A DNA stretch of 64,000 nucleotides from Limnanthes douglasii subsp. nivea (Eukaryota; Streptophyta; Magnoliopsida; Brassicales; Limnanthaceae), in NCBI GenBank assembly GCA_036936605.1, contig JAUPFV010000003.1, forward strand, positions 79,778,273-79,842,272, in the 5' to 3' direction. Position numbers and translations under genes: made by a program. The stretch's first letter is position 1. Each line of letters starts with the position of its first letter. Below are positions 20,686-30,321 of this stretch, piece by piece. The notes below the pieces were generated by a model. It made no database searches. It was not told the DNA's origin and saw only the letters and a list, made by a program, of their open reading frames with translations.

Positions 20686-23670
20686 ATGTTCACAGCAAGA
20701 ACAGCACTGATCAAGGGCGGCTGGCTTAACCTCTCAGAATTGGAGAAAGCTCAAAGAGTTGAAAAGGAAAAAAGACTTGCAGCAGGGCTTCCAGCGTCGC
20801 CTGTTGAGAAACCAGCCCCTTCAATCGAAGAATCTGACAGAGGTTCATCTTCTTCTAAAGGTACAAAACCTAAAAAACTCTTTCAATCAACACTCTCCCC
20901 CATAGTATCTGGCTCTTCAGTTCAAGAGTCGATTCCTATTGTTGAACCGGGGGTCACCGTCACAAGTGTTAGGAAAAAATCCTCTTTCATTGCTATGGGG
21001 TCTGATTCTGACCACTCCCCAGACAAATTAATCATGAAAAGGCCGAGTAGGTTGGTTAAAAGACTTCCTTCTAAAAGCACACCCTCAAAATCGGGGGCAA
21101 AAAATAGTGAATCAGGGTCTGGGGCAACTATTAGGACTCTCCGGGAAAGGCCGGTCGGTCCGGGGGCTAGCAGTCCTCTACCTCCCAAAGAAACTTCAAC
21201 CTCAGAAACTCAAACTGAGGTGATAAGTCGAAAACATTCAGAGAGCCAACAGTCCGGAGGATTAGCAGTGCCAAGCTTCAACCCTCCCCGGACCATTTCT
21301 ACTGAAGCTCCCCCAGCGATTATGGAGGAGAGGATGGAGGACTCCACTGAGGAGGTTAGATTTGAGTCCGAGTCCTCCGGACAGGCTGAAACTGCTATCA
21401 TTGTTGCCAAGAAGGGCAAAGAGGACTTGTATCTGAGGCGTCCGGACCTGCCGGAGAGCCTCGAAGGGAGAGTGTGGCCCTGCTTTCACAAGGTGGAGTT
21501 CAAGTATCTTTCATCTCTGTTAAAGACCAAGTATGCGTTCATCCATACTAAAGATCTGGGACGACTGCGTACTAAGTGGGGGATCCCTGAGAATGTAAAG
21601 ATTCGAATTCCCATCGATCCAGAGACCCCGATGGATTGCAAAAGAAATGAGATAGTCTTCTTTACGGAGCTATTCAATTGGGGACTTAGGTTCCCACTGG
21701 ACCCGGAGATAGTACGCTATTTTCACTTGGTCAAGCTATGTCCATCACAGCTAAGCCCTAACGGTTGGTACACCTTGATGTCATGTATTATGACGTCTAG
21801 GCTATCTGGAATTCCTCTTCCTATGGAAGAGTTTGCAGCTGTGGCCAACTTGTGCAAACACCATCAGTTCCCCTTCTACCATTTCAACATGGGGAACGAT
21901 CTTAAAGCTGTCGATGATCTCCTGAAGTCGGAGAGAAAATGGAGGAGCCAATTCTTATTTGTCAGTGGCTCATGGGAGAATGGCAAGAAAATCAAAACCG
22001 GGGAGAATCCCAGCCTACTTCGAAGTAGATGGAGGAACGATCGTAAGTTTTTACTTTAAGTTTCTGTTCGAACCCCTCTTTCCTTTAAGTTTATACTAAT
22101 CAGTTTTTCTTTTGTTTTATCAGAGCTGCCAAAGGAGTTCGGGGACTATCTGAAGGCTGGACAGGTCACCTGTGGCAAAATCAACGCTTGGGCCGCAGAG
22201 AACTGGGAGAACCGGTTTCATAAAGCCTTCACTCCTGGGAACCTAGCGAGGTCTCACCTGTGGAACACCACAGGTCCAAGAGACTTAACCTGGGAGGAGT
22301 TCTCCACCCCACCTGATGAAGACGTCGTGCTGAGAAGGTCTCATGAACTGGATGGGACCCTCTTCCTTCCTGCCCGGGCCAAAACCCCTAGTAAAATGAA
22401 GGGAAAGAAGAAGAAAAGCAGGAAAGCGGTAGAAGATACCGAGAAAGAGGCCCCAACAGACTCAGAGGTGCCAGCCCAGGCTCAAGTTGATGCAAACCTT
22501 CTACAAGTGGTAGAACAGGAGAGCGAGAAACAAGGAGTGAATCCCCCAAAACCTTCAAGGGCTTCCAAACGGGCTCGTAAGCAGGCAAGTGATAGTGCTG
22601 ACAGGGAAGTCAAAAAGAAAAAGACTTCCCAAGGAGAAGAGCTCGCTCTCCGGGATCCGGAGCCCACTTTCCCAACCGATCCGACGTTAGCCGAAGAGAT
22701 CCCAGGGAACCTTAATGAAGGGATTCCAATGGAATTCCATACTGATGAGGTTGAAAGGGGAGAGATTAACATGGATGAAGTGGACGTCACCGGTCTAGGT
22801 GCTCTAGGTGATTATTTCCTTGGCCTGTCCAGAGATGAGTTCGCAGGGCCATATGTTCCCCCAAGTAGTTCCAACACAGTGAATTTCAATGGTTGGACTT
22901 TTATGGTTTCCAGTGAGAGGGACGTTATAGCCCATTCTCTCCTTAGCAACGTGCAGCCAGTACTTACTTTGGAAAGGCAAGTCCGGAGTCAGGCAATCAC
23001 CATCAAAGACCTCAAGTCTGAGAAGGAGAAGCTGTCCGATGACCTCAGGACTGCTGCTACTAAGGTTGACTTGCTTAAGGAGTCGAACGAACAGCTGAAG
23101 AAGAATCAAAATGAAAGCAACACAAAAGTTGCTTCTTTAGAAGAGACCGTAAAAGATCTCCGGGCTAAGCTGTCCGGACTGGAGAAGGACTTGACAGCCT
23201 CAAGAGGAGAAACTGCAGCAAAGGAGAAGCTTGTCACCAACCTGACCACTGACAAACTTGCTTTAGAGAATGCAGTAAATCAGGCTGTTGAAGAGAAAGA
23301 TGCTTTGGTGAAGGATCAAGAGGCCATGATCAAGGCCAAAATCAACGCTTATGCCAGGGAGATGATACGGAGTGAAGAATTAATGATTGAAAAAGTGAAG
23401 TCCGATATGGTCCTCCTGTTTCACGAGAAGTTCCCGAAGAGGAGACTAGGGGATTTATGGCGCTATGTAGATGACAATGATCTCCCATACTGGACCATGG
23501 TTGATGAAGGGTACACTGATGTGTCCTCGTCTGGTGATGAAGAGGAAACCGGAGAGAGCCCAGGTGAGGAAGAGATTGACCCCAAGGGTAAGAAGATTGT
23601 CGAGGAGAAGAGCGACATCAAAGGCAAGAAAGCAGATGAGGGTGAGCCATCTTCAAAGGCTCAACCTTAG
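20686..23670 (+). CDS. Antisense accessory gene of Tat-A (gypsy-type aORF), two exons
   Basis: Exon 1 is 20686-22042 and exon 2 is 22124-23670. The 81-bp intron has GTAAG and TTTTATCAG borders, and the joined frame is open for 967 aa. The first third is Ser/Pro/Lys-rich and probably disordered. A conserved globular region follows (about residues 245-450: FKYLSSLLKTKYAFI, ELFNWGLRFPLDPEI, LSPNGWYTLMSCI), resembling the Pfam family named Transposase_28 (putative gypsy-type transposon). The last third (from about residue 730) is a long coiled coil (LSDDLRTAATKVDLLKE...), ending in an acidic/basic tail. It is transcribed against gag-pol and converges on it. Antisense ORFs at this place are known in Tat-lineage elements, but their function is unresolved. 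A homologous coiled-coil end lies in Tat-B at 63391-64000 (minus strand). The frame is intact while pol is not. Confidence 0.8.
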
Positions 23671-24139
23671 TTTATAATTTGTTTTGTTTATCTTTTGTTT
23701 GAACTAAAGTCCTTGGAAGGCCAAGGCACCTTTTTTGTGATGGTGTCCGTATTATTCGGACAGATTTTTGTACTGTGCCCAAACTTGTTCAAAAAGTCCT
23801 TGGAAGGCCAAGGCAACTTTAAGTTGTTTGAATGAATGCTTTTATTTTACTCAACCATCTTCTTCTTTTATTATTTGTCTTACTTTAGACAGCTAGAATT
23901 TAAGTAGCTTTGAGTTATTGTATTGTGAGAGTGTTTAGTTTCTCCGGCTAGAATTTAAGTAGCCTTTAGACCTTTCAGTCCGGGTAGTATGACAAGCAAC
24001 AGAATTTTGCAAAAACTTAGAAAATTATTGGAGAAGGCATCAAGTTTTATTGAAAGCTCTCCGTGGCGCCGAAGAGAGGAAGTGGTATGCCCCCAAATAT
24101 TTACATGGATGTTTAAACAAGTAAATATTTACATAAGCT
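23671..24139. other. Convergent 3' spacer of Tat-A with two CCTTGG hairpins
   Basis: Non-coding interval between the ends of the antisense gene (plus strand) and pol (minus strand). The near-palindrome CCTTGGAAGGCCAAGG occurs at 23711-23726 and again at 23798-23813. It probably holds the 3' UTRs of both transcripts. Confidence 0.5.
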
Positions 24140-27100
24140 TTATTCCAAGTACATTCGAAGGTGTTCAATATTCCAAGGGTGAGTTAAAACCCTGCCATCT
24201 TTGTCTTCCAACCAGTATGTCCCAGGCTTGATTCTTTCAACCACAGTATACGGACCCTCCCAAGTTGGGGCCAGCTTTCCGAAGAGCTTTTCCTTAGTAT
24301 GCAAGAAAACTTTTCTCAATACTTTATCTCCTGGTTGAAAATCCCTTCTTTTAACTTTAGAAGCAAACCTGCTTCTCATCAAGCCCTGATAGTGTGTCAT
24401 TCTAAGATGAGCTTTTACCCGCCTTTCTTCAATTAAATCAAGTTGATTTCTAATTGTCATCTCATTAGCCTGTCCGGAGAAGTTATGAACACAAAAGGAG
24501 GGGAGTGTCTTCTCTATGGGAGCTACTGCATCCATCCCATAGACCAAGGCAAAGGGGGATTCTTGTGTTGCAGCCCCAGGTGTTGTCCGGTAGGCCCACA
24601 GGACTTCTTGTAGATAACTAGGCCACTTCCCAGCAGCCCCTTCTAAGTTTTTCTTTAAACCGGACAGTATTGTTCTATTAGCCACCTCAACTTGCCCATT
24701 GGCCTGTGGGTGGAAAGGTGAAGAAAAGCAGTGCTGAATACCCCTTGAGGCACAGAAGCTCTCCATCTCTCTATTATCAAACTGTGGCCCATTGTCTGTT
24801 GTTATTTTCTGGGGGACACCAAATCTGCAACATATGTTGGACAGAATGAATTTTATGACAGCTTTCGAGGTTGTCCCTGCCAAGGGAGCTGCTTCTACCC
24901 ACTTGGAGAAGTAGTCAATGGCTACAATTATGGTCTTACGCCCTCTGGACGCCACAGGGAGAGGCCCAACTAAGTCCAATCCCCACCGAGCAAAAGGGAT
25001 GGGCTCAGAAATTGATTCCAAAGGAATGGCTGGTACATGAATTTCATTGCTGTACCTCTGGCATGGGTCACACCTCCTTACCAGCTCCTTAGCATCTTTC
25101 ATTATTGATGGCCAATAATATCCGGAGAGAAGCACTCTTCTTGTTAAAGCTCTAAATCCACAATGGGCTGATCCCTCACCATCATGCAATTCGGAGAGAA
25201 CCATTTGTGACTCATGATCCCCTAAGCAGCGTAGGAGAGGTTTGCTATAGGACTTTTTGTACAAGACTTCTCTAATCATAATGAAACCACGAGCCCTGCG
25301 TTTCAACGTTCTGGCTTGTGATTTATCCAAGGGCACGATGCCATCGGACAGATATTGCATAAGAGGAGACCTCCAGTCTTGAGGCCGGTTTACTTGTATT
25401 TCAAAGACTTCCTCTTTTTCACCTTCATCAAGTTGAATAGAAGGGCTTTCGAGCACATGGATCCATGGATAGGACTCCGTATATGCTATCGTTGCCAATG
25501 AGTCTGCTAGCTCATTCTCTGTCTGGGGAATGTGCTCATAGACAACAGCTTTAAACTTTGACGCTTCATTTTTAAGGAGGAGCAAGTATTTGATCAATTT
25601 CTCCTTTCTAGCCTCTGACAGGCCTAGAGCATGGTGGACAAGCAATTGGGAGTCACTTAGTAGCTTGACCCTTTTTGCTCCACAGATGTATGCCAATTTT
25701 AACCCAGCTATAGCTGCTTCGTATTCGGACTCATTATTGGATGCCCTGAAAGCAAAACAAATAGCTTGGAACATGTTGTCCCCATAGGGGGAAGTGAGAC
25801 ATATTCCTGCCCCAGATCCCATGGTACTGGATCCTCCGTCTGTTCGGACAATCCACACTTTTTTGTCTTTTGAATCAGCAGGTTGTTCTGAATCCCTATC
25901 AGAATGGAATTCGACCAGAAAATCAGCCACAGCTTGAGCTTTTACTACTGTCCGAGGAGCAAAGTCTATGTCGAAGTCCCCCAACTCTACTGACCACTTC
26001 GTCATTCTGCTTGAAATGTCTGCTTTTTGAAGGACATTCTTTAAAGGGAAAGAGGTCCGGACAACGATAGGATGAGCCTGGAAGTAAGGCCTCATCTTCC
26101 TTGCAGCTATCACCAAGGCCAAGGCTAGTTTTTCAAGTTTCAAGTAACGCCTCTCAGCATCAATCAAGCTTTTGCTGATGTAGTACACTGGGTGAGGATG
26201 CCCATCAACTTCCCTTACTAACACAGCACTGATGGCACAACTTGAAACAGCCAGATATACAAAGAGAGTCTCCCCATCGACTGGCTTGAACAAAGTCTTG
26301 GGAGAGGACAGATGCTTCTTAATTTCGTTGAATGCCTCATCATACTGTGGTGTCCATTCAAACCCCTTTGCACCCTTCAGGGTTTGAAAGAAAGGAGCAC
26401 ATGTGTCCGAAGACCTGGAGATGAATCTATTCAAGGCTGCCAAGCTCCCCGTTAATCGCTGTACTTCTTTAATGTTTCGAGGAGGCTCCATTTGGAGCAA
26501 AGCATTGAGCTGGTCCGGGTCGGGCTGTATTCCATGCTCACTTATGATATACCCTAAGAACTTCCCGGACCGCACTCCGAACACACACTTTTCAGGGTTT
26601 AATTTCAAATTCACTTTGGCCAAGTTGGAAAAAGTCTCTTGGAGGTCGGACAGGTGCAACTGCTCATCCACGCTTTTCACCATCAGGTGTAAACCTCCAT
26701 ATTTCTTCCAATTTGATCAGCAAAAGCCTTATTGACTAACCTTTGATAAGTAGCCCCAGCATTTTTCAAACCAAAGGGCATCACCTTGTAGCAGTGTAAA
26801 CCTCTATCAGTGACAAAAGTGGTATGCTCTTGATCTTTTGGATCCACCTGGATCTGATTATACCCGGAGAAGGCATCCATGAAGGAGAGTAGCTTGTTCC
26901 CAGAAGTAGAGTCTACTAACTGATCTATCCGGGGAACCGGATACAAGTCTTTTGGGCAAGCTCGATTGAGGTCTGTGAAGTCAATGCACATACGCCATTT
27001 ACCATTCTTCTTTTTTACCAAGACAGGATTGGTAGTCCACAAAGGGTACTGAGATTCTTTAATGTGCCCCATCTTTGTGAGTCTGTCAACCTCTTGTACA

Positions 27101-27420
27101 ATGACATCAGCCTTTTCTTTTGAGAAAGCTCTCCTTTTTTGTACCACTGGTGCCACATCTCTCCGGACTGATAGGTGATGGGAAATCACCTCTGATGGAA
27201 CTCCAGTAACATCAGTGTTGCACCAAGCAAAAACATGCTGATGGTCTCTCAAGAATTTCAACATGCCCTCTTTCAGCATTGGTGGCATTCTGGACCCTAT
27301 CTTGACATTTTTTCCCTCTTCCAAGCAGTGTGTTTCAACCTCCTCAATTGGAATCAACACTCCGGGGGTCTCTCTGGGGTCATCAATTTCACCCTCACCC
27401 CCAGAAAGGCCCTCAAACTG
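24140..27420 (-). pseudogene. Tat-A pol: RT, RNase H, second RNase H, integrase; frameshifted at the RT active site
   Basis: It continues in the gag frame after a UAG (27421-27423). RT: QKRRAFSKEKADVIVQEVDRL, KWRMCIDFTDLNRACPKD, LSFMDAFSGYNQI, MPFGLKNAGATYQ. The frame ends at 26683 just after NMEVYT, where a deletion of about 7 nt relative to Tat-B removes the YIDD box. A second frame (26683-24140, 847 aa) holds the RT thumb, a retroviral-type RNase H (ETLFVYLAVSSCA, VYYISKSL), a second RNase H (RTDGGSSTMGSGAG, NNESEYEAAIAGL, SDSQLLVHHALG, LADSLATIA), an integrase HHCC finger (AHCGFRALTRRVL, CDPCQRYS), the core (GLDLVGPL, TTDNGPQFD, PQANGQVEVANRT) and a GPY/F end (WEGPYTVVE). Everything outside the break looks functional. 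Confidence 0.9.
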
Positions 27421-27423
27421 CTA
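27421..27423 (-). promoter_or_regulatory. In-frame UAG at the Tat-A gag-pol junction
   Basis: The minus strand reads GATCAATAGCAGTTTGAGGG. Pol continues in the same frame without a gap. Tat-B has GAGGAATAGCAGTTTGAGGG at the homologous place. This is a candidate stop-codon suppression site that would set the gag to pol ratio. The context CAA-UAG-CAG partly matches the known plant CAR-YYA readthrough context, but the second codon (UUU) does not. Confidence 0.5.
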
Positions 27424-29763
27424 TTGATCATTTATACGGACTGCCCCCAGCGTTCGTGGAGCCAAGGCAGTGGCATAGCATTCTCTTGCAACTTTTTGGC
27501 TGCTCCGGACAACCCCAACCTGCCCCTGAACAGCATATTTTAGACACTGATGGACTGTCGAAGCCACTGCATGCATCCTAGAGAGCCAAGATCTCCCTAG
27601 AATAGCATTGTAGCAGGTGGGACAATCCACCACAATGAAGAGTATTCTGACCGTTTTCTTGAAAGGGCCCCTGCCCAACAACACTTCTTCTTCAAACTCT
27701 CCGATTACATCGGCTGAGCTGCCCGTGAAGCCCACGATCGACCTGTCCGACTTTTGAATCACAGCTGGATTTTTCATTTTCTTGTAAGTGTCTAGGAAAA
27801 GGATATTGGCAGAACTCCCAGTATCCACCAAAATTTGCCTTATCTCATTGCCCCCTATAGATGCTCCTATGACAACATCATCCTCATGAGGGCCAGCAAT
27901 ATCTCTCAAATCATCCTCATCGAAAACTATAAATGGGAATGAGTTTGGAGATTGATAGGATGTCATGCCTCCTTCTAGCTGGGAGGCCAAATTATGAACA
28001 TGCCTTTTTCTTGAAGAAGTAGTAGGAGCTGTCATAGTGTCCCCTCCGAAATTTGTCAGTGACTCGAAGAATTTAATGAGCCCGGAGACTGATCTAGACC
28101 GCTCCTCAATAGTACCCACTCTGTTTCTTGTTGGATCAGGATCCAAGTACTCAGACTCCACATCAAACCTTTCAACTATTACCATAGCCCCCTCCGGGGC
28201 AGCGTTGCTTGGACCAACCCTATGAGTGTTGTCAGGCTTGTTGCCTCCTCTCCTTTTAACGTATGCATCCAACTTCCCTCTTTCAATCAAGTTTTGTACC
28301 TCTTGTTTCAACGCTATGCAATCATCGGTGGTATGGCCAATATCATTATGGTATTGGCAAAAGGAATTATTTCGATGTTCTCTGGGAGACTGCAAGGTTG
28401 CCGGTCTCCGGTAGTGTACTTCATCTTTTGTTTTATCGAAAATGGTTGCCACACTTTCTTTGAGCTCTGCAAACCACTCCGGTTGGACCCATGGCCCTCT
28501 TTTGTTTCTAGACTGTTGGCTTTGTGCAGGAGCAGCTGGTTGAGACTGAGCTTTTCCCCTTCCATGCCCCTGTCTGGTTTCTCTTGCTTTGTTCCCGGAC
28601 TGGTTTGGATTTGGAGTTGGTGCCACCGGGGTGGATCTCACCTGTCTGTGCACCCTGGTCTTTTTCGTTTCATCAACATTTATTTGCTTGCCAACTTGGT
28701 TCAGCAATCCTCCCCAGGTCATGGCTTTCTTCCTGGTCACCGAATCAGCCAGGTTGCTTGGGTTCAAACCTTGTCTTAGGGATGCTATTGCCACCTGTTC
28801 GAAGCAATCAGCCAACCCATTCTTTGTGTTTACAAAACGACTTATGTACTCCTTTAACGACTCATTTGGCTCTTGGGCACAATGGATTATTGTGTCTCCA
28901 TTACCCTTCAGCTCCTTACTCCCCACAAACTGCCTTCGAAAGGCCACCCAAAAAGTATCAAAGTCTTTAATACAACCCTGAGGCAGGCTGTTGTACCATT
29001 TCAGAGCACTCCCCGTAAAAGATTGGGAGAATGCCCTACAGAGTAGTTTATCATCATCATCAAAGTTCATCATGAAGTTCTTGAATTTCTCCAGATGATT
29101 GTCCGGATCAGTACTGCCGTCGTACTTCTCCATCTTGGTGCTGTCAAACCTCTTGGGGAGGTTTCCGGATAGGATTTTAGAAGACAGTGGAGACTGCCTC
29201 CAATTCCTTCCACGACTGAACACGGTATCCTCATTAGGAGTTGCAAAGATACCTGGCTCATCATGGAAGGCAAAAGGATCCATCAACATCTTGTCCGTAT
29301 ACCTCCGGTGGTGAGATGACCCTTTTCCAATATGTCTTTTCATCCTTCCATGGTGATCTCTTTTTCTGGAATACTTTTTAACTTGCTTTTGTTTTTTCTT
29401 GGTTCGTCCCTCATCACTGCTAGAGGACAAGGACTTTTCATTTCCCTCACTGTCCGAAGAGCTGTCCGAAGACTCTGAACTCGAGTCAGAACTCTCCACA
29501 GGCTTGGACCGGTGAGACTTTTTAGAGCTGGCATGCGTCTTCTTAGTGCTCACATGAGTTTTGGAAACCTCATGCTCCCTTTGGTTATCGGTGTGGTGAG
29601 CAGCTGATGCTTTGGATTTCTCTTTCACGCCCATCTTGGCCTTTTCAGCCCTCAGAGCTTCTATCTCAAGTTTTAACCTGTCGCGCTCTTGGACAGTATA
29701 CTCATCGTTCTCTTCCACCACTTCGAGCAAAGCTGGTGGAAGCTCTGGATTATCCGGATTCAT
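27421..29763 (-). CDS. Tat-A gag-protease polyprotein
   Basis: An open frame of 780 aa starts at ATG 29763. The N-terminus has a short coiled coil (ERDRLKLEIEALRAEKAK) and a Ser/Lys-rich region (SKKSHRSKPVESSDSSSESS). The gag capsid-type core is at about residues 205-340 (KMEKYDGSTDPDNHLEKFK, FTGSALKWYNSLPQG, FDTFWVAFRRQFVGSKE). A variant zinc knuckle (FCQYHNDIGHTTDDC) lies at about residue 490. An aspartic protease carries the motif ILVDTGSSANILFLDTY at about residue 650. The frame ends in UAG followed by CAGTTTGAGGG and open pol sequence in the same frame. The second copy, Tat-B, has the same stop at the same place. The frame shows no damage. Confidence 0.92.
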   Translation of the reverse strand: MNPDNPELPPALLEVVEENDEYTVQERDRLKLEIEALRAEKAKMGVKEKSKASAAHHTDNQREHEVSKTHVSTKKTHASSKKSHRSKPVESSDSSSESSDSSSDSEGNEKSLSSSSDEGRTKKKQKQVKKYSRKRDHHGRMKRHIGKGSSHHRRYTDKMLMDPFAFHDEPGIFATPNEDTVFSRGRNWRQSPLSSKILSGNLPKRFDSTKMEKYDGSTDPDNHLEKFKNFMMNFDDDDKLLCRAFSQSFTGSALKWYNSLPQGCIKDFDTFWVAFRRQFVGSKELKGNGDTIIHCAQEPNESLKEYISRFVNTKNGLADCFEQVAIASLRQGLNPSNLADSVTRKKAMTWGGLLNQVGKQINVDETKKTRVHRQVRSTPVAPTPNPNQSGNKARETRQGHGRGKAQSQPAAPAQSQQSRNKRGPWVQPEWFAELKESVATIFDKTKDEVHYRRPATLQSPREHRNNSFCQYHNDIGHTTDDCIALKQEVQNLIERGKLDAYVKRRGGNKPDNTHRVGPSNAAPEGAMVIVERFDVESEYLDPDPTRNRVGTIEERSRSVSGLIKFFESLTNFGGDTMTAPTTSSRKRHVHNLASQLEGGMTSYQSPNSFPFIVFDEDDLRDIAGPHEDDVVIGASIGGNEIRQILVDTGSSANILFLDTYKKMKNPAVIQKSDRSIVGFTGSSADVIGEFEEEVLLGRGPFKKTVRILFIVVDCPTCYNAILGRSWLSRMHAVASTVHQCLKYAVQGQVGVVRSSQKVARECYATALAPRTLGAVRINDQ

Positions 29764-29815
29764 TCGGACAGAATTTCTTTACTTGGTTTCGAATACTTGA
29801 TTCAGGCACCGTCGC

Positions 29816-29833
29816 CTCCCACTGTGGTCGCCA
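29816..29833 (-). other. Primer-binding site of Tat-A
   Basis: The minus strand reads TGGCGACCACAGTGGGAG three bases inside the 5' LTR end. It begins with TGG, complementary to a tRNA CCA end. Tat-B has TGGTGACCACAGTGGGAG at the same place. I cannot name the tRNA with confidence. Confidence 0.75.
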
Positions 29834-29836
29834 ATT

Positions 29837-30316
29837 TGGTGTGGATAAAAGTAGCCTGAGGGTAGGCTGGTAATTTCAAGCGGAGTTTTAAGGCGGCGTG
29901 AGGGTGTTTCACGGTGGTGTGAGGGTGTTTAAGGGTGTTTCAAAGTTCTTTTAATGTGGAGAAAGAATTGAGCAGCTTGGCAGCAGTAAATTTTGTCACC
30001 CATAGTTAATGCTGGTGGTTGGGTATTTATAGTGTGATATTTGGGCCCTTATGGGCTTTCGGGTCATGTTTAATGGACCCGGGTCATGTTTAAAGACCCA
30101 TGAGTTTTAAGCAGATGGGCAGGTAGCTTAGTCAGATAGTGTTTAGGTTTTTTAGTACTTTAGTCATAGTTCGAACTGCCTTAGGCTTGCAGTGTTCGAA
30201 GTCATCTGCTCGGTTCAAAAGTCCTGTCCGAATTAAGTTCTTGGGTCTTGTCCGGTTTACGGAGAGATTTACTTTGGGCTGCCCTTCCGGGGAGCACTTC
30301 GAATTCGGACTCATCA
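29837..30316 (-). repeat. 5' LTR of Tat-A (480 bp)
   Basis: It is 480 bp, the same length as the copy at 19775-20254. The differences I can see are a G/T near the AAAGTGCTTTTAATG site, a C/T in CTGCCCGG and an A/T in GGGTCATGTCC. On the minus strand a TATA-like TATAAATACCC lies near 30020-30030 and could serve as the element promoter. Confidence 0.95.
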
Positions 30317-30321
30317 CATAT
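30317..30321 (+). repeat. Right 5-bp target-site duplication of Tat-A (CATAT)
   Basis: Exact repeat of 19770-19774, directly after the right LTR. Confidence 0.9.

Larger units (their letters stand above)
19775..30316 (-). mobile_element. Tat-A: complete Tat-lineage Ty3/gypsy LTR retrotransposon
   Basis: Minus-strand order: 5' LTR (30316-29837), PBS (29833-29816), gag-protease (29763-27421), RT, RNase H, a second RNase H and integrase (27420-24140), a non-coding spacer, an antisense spliced gene on the plus strand (20686-23670), PPT, and 3' LTR (20254-19775). A perfect CATAT duplication flanks it. Two RNase H domains and an extra antisense gene between integrase and the 3' LTR are hallmarks of the Tat lineage (Tat, RIRE2 and Retand-like elements). 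The LTRs differ at about 3 of 480 positions by eye, so the insertion is recent. Pol carries a frameshift that removes the RT active-site box, so this copy cannot code a working RT as read. Confidence 0.95.

Noticed and set aside
20922..23109. Several minus-strand frames opposite the Tat-A antisense gene.
   Set aside because: The plus-strand gene has a clean spliced frame and homology to Tat-B. The minus-strand frames are shadows.
28222..28970. Plus-strand frames of 130-185 aa over Tat-A gag.
   Set aside because: Antisense shadows of the gag frame. They have no recognisable motif and lie opposite strongly conserved gag sequence.
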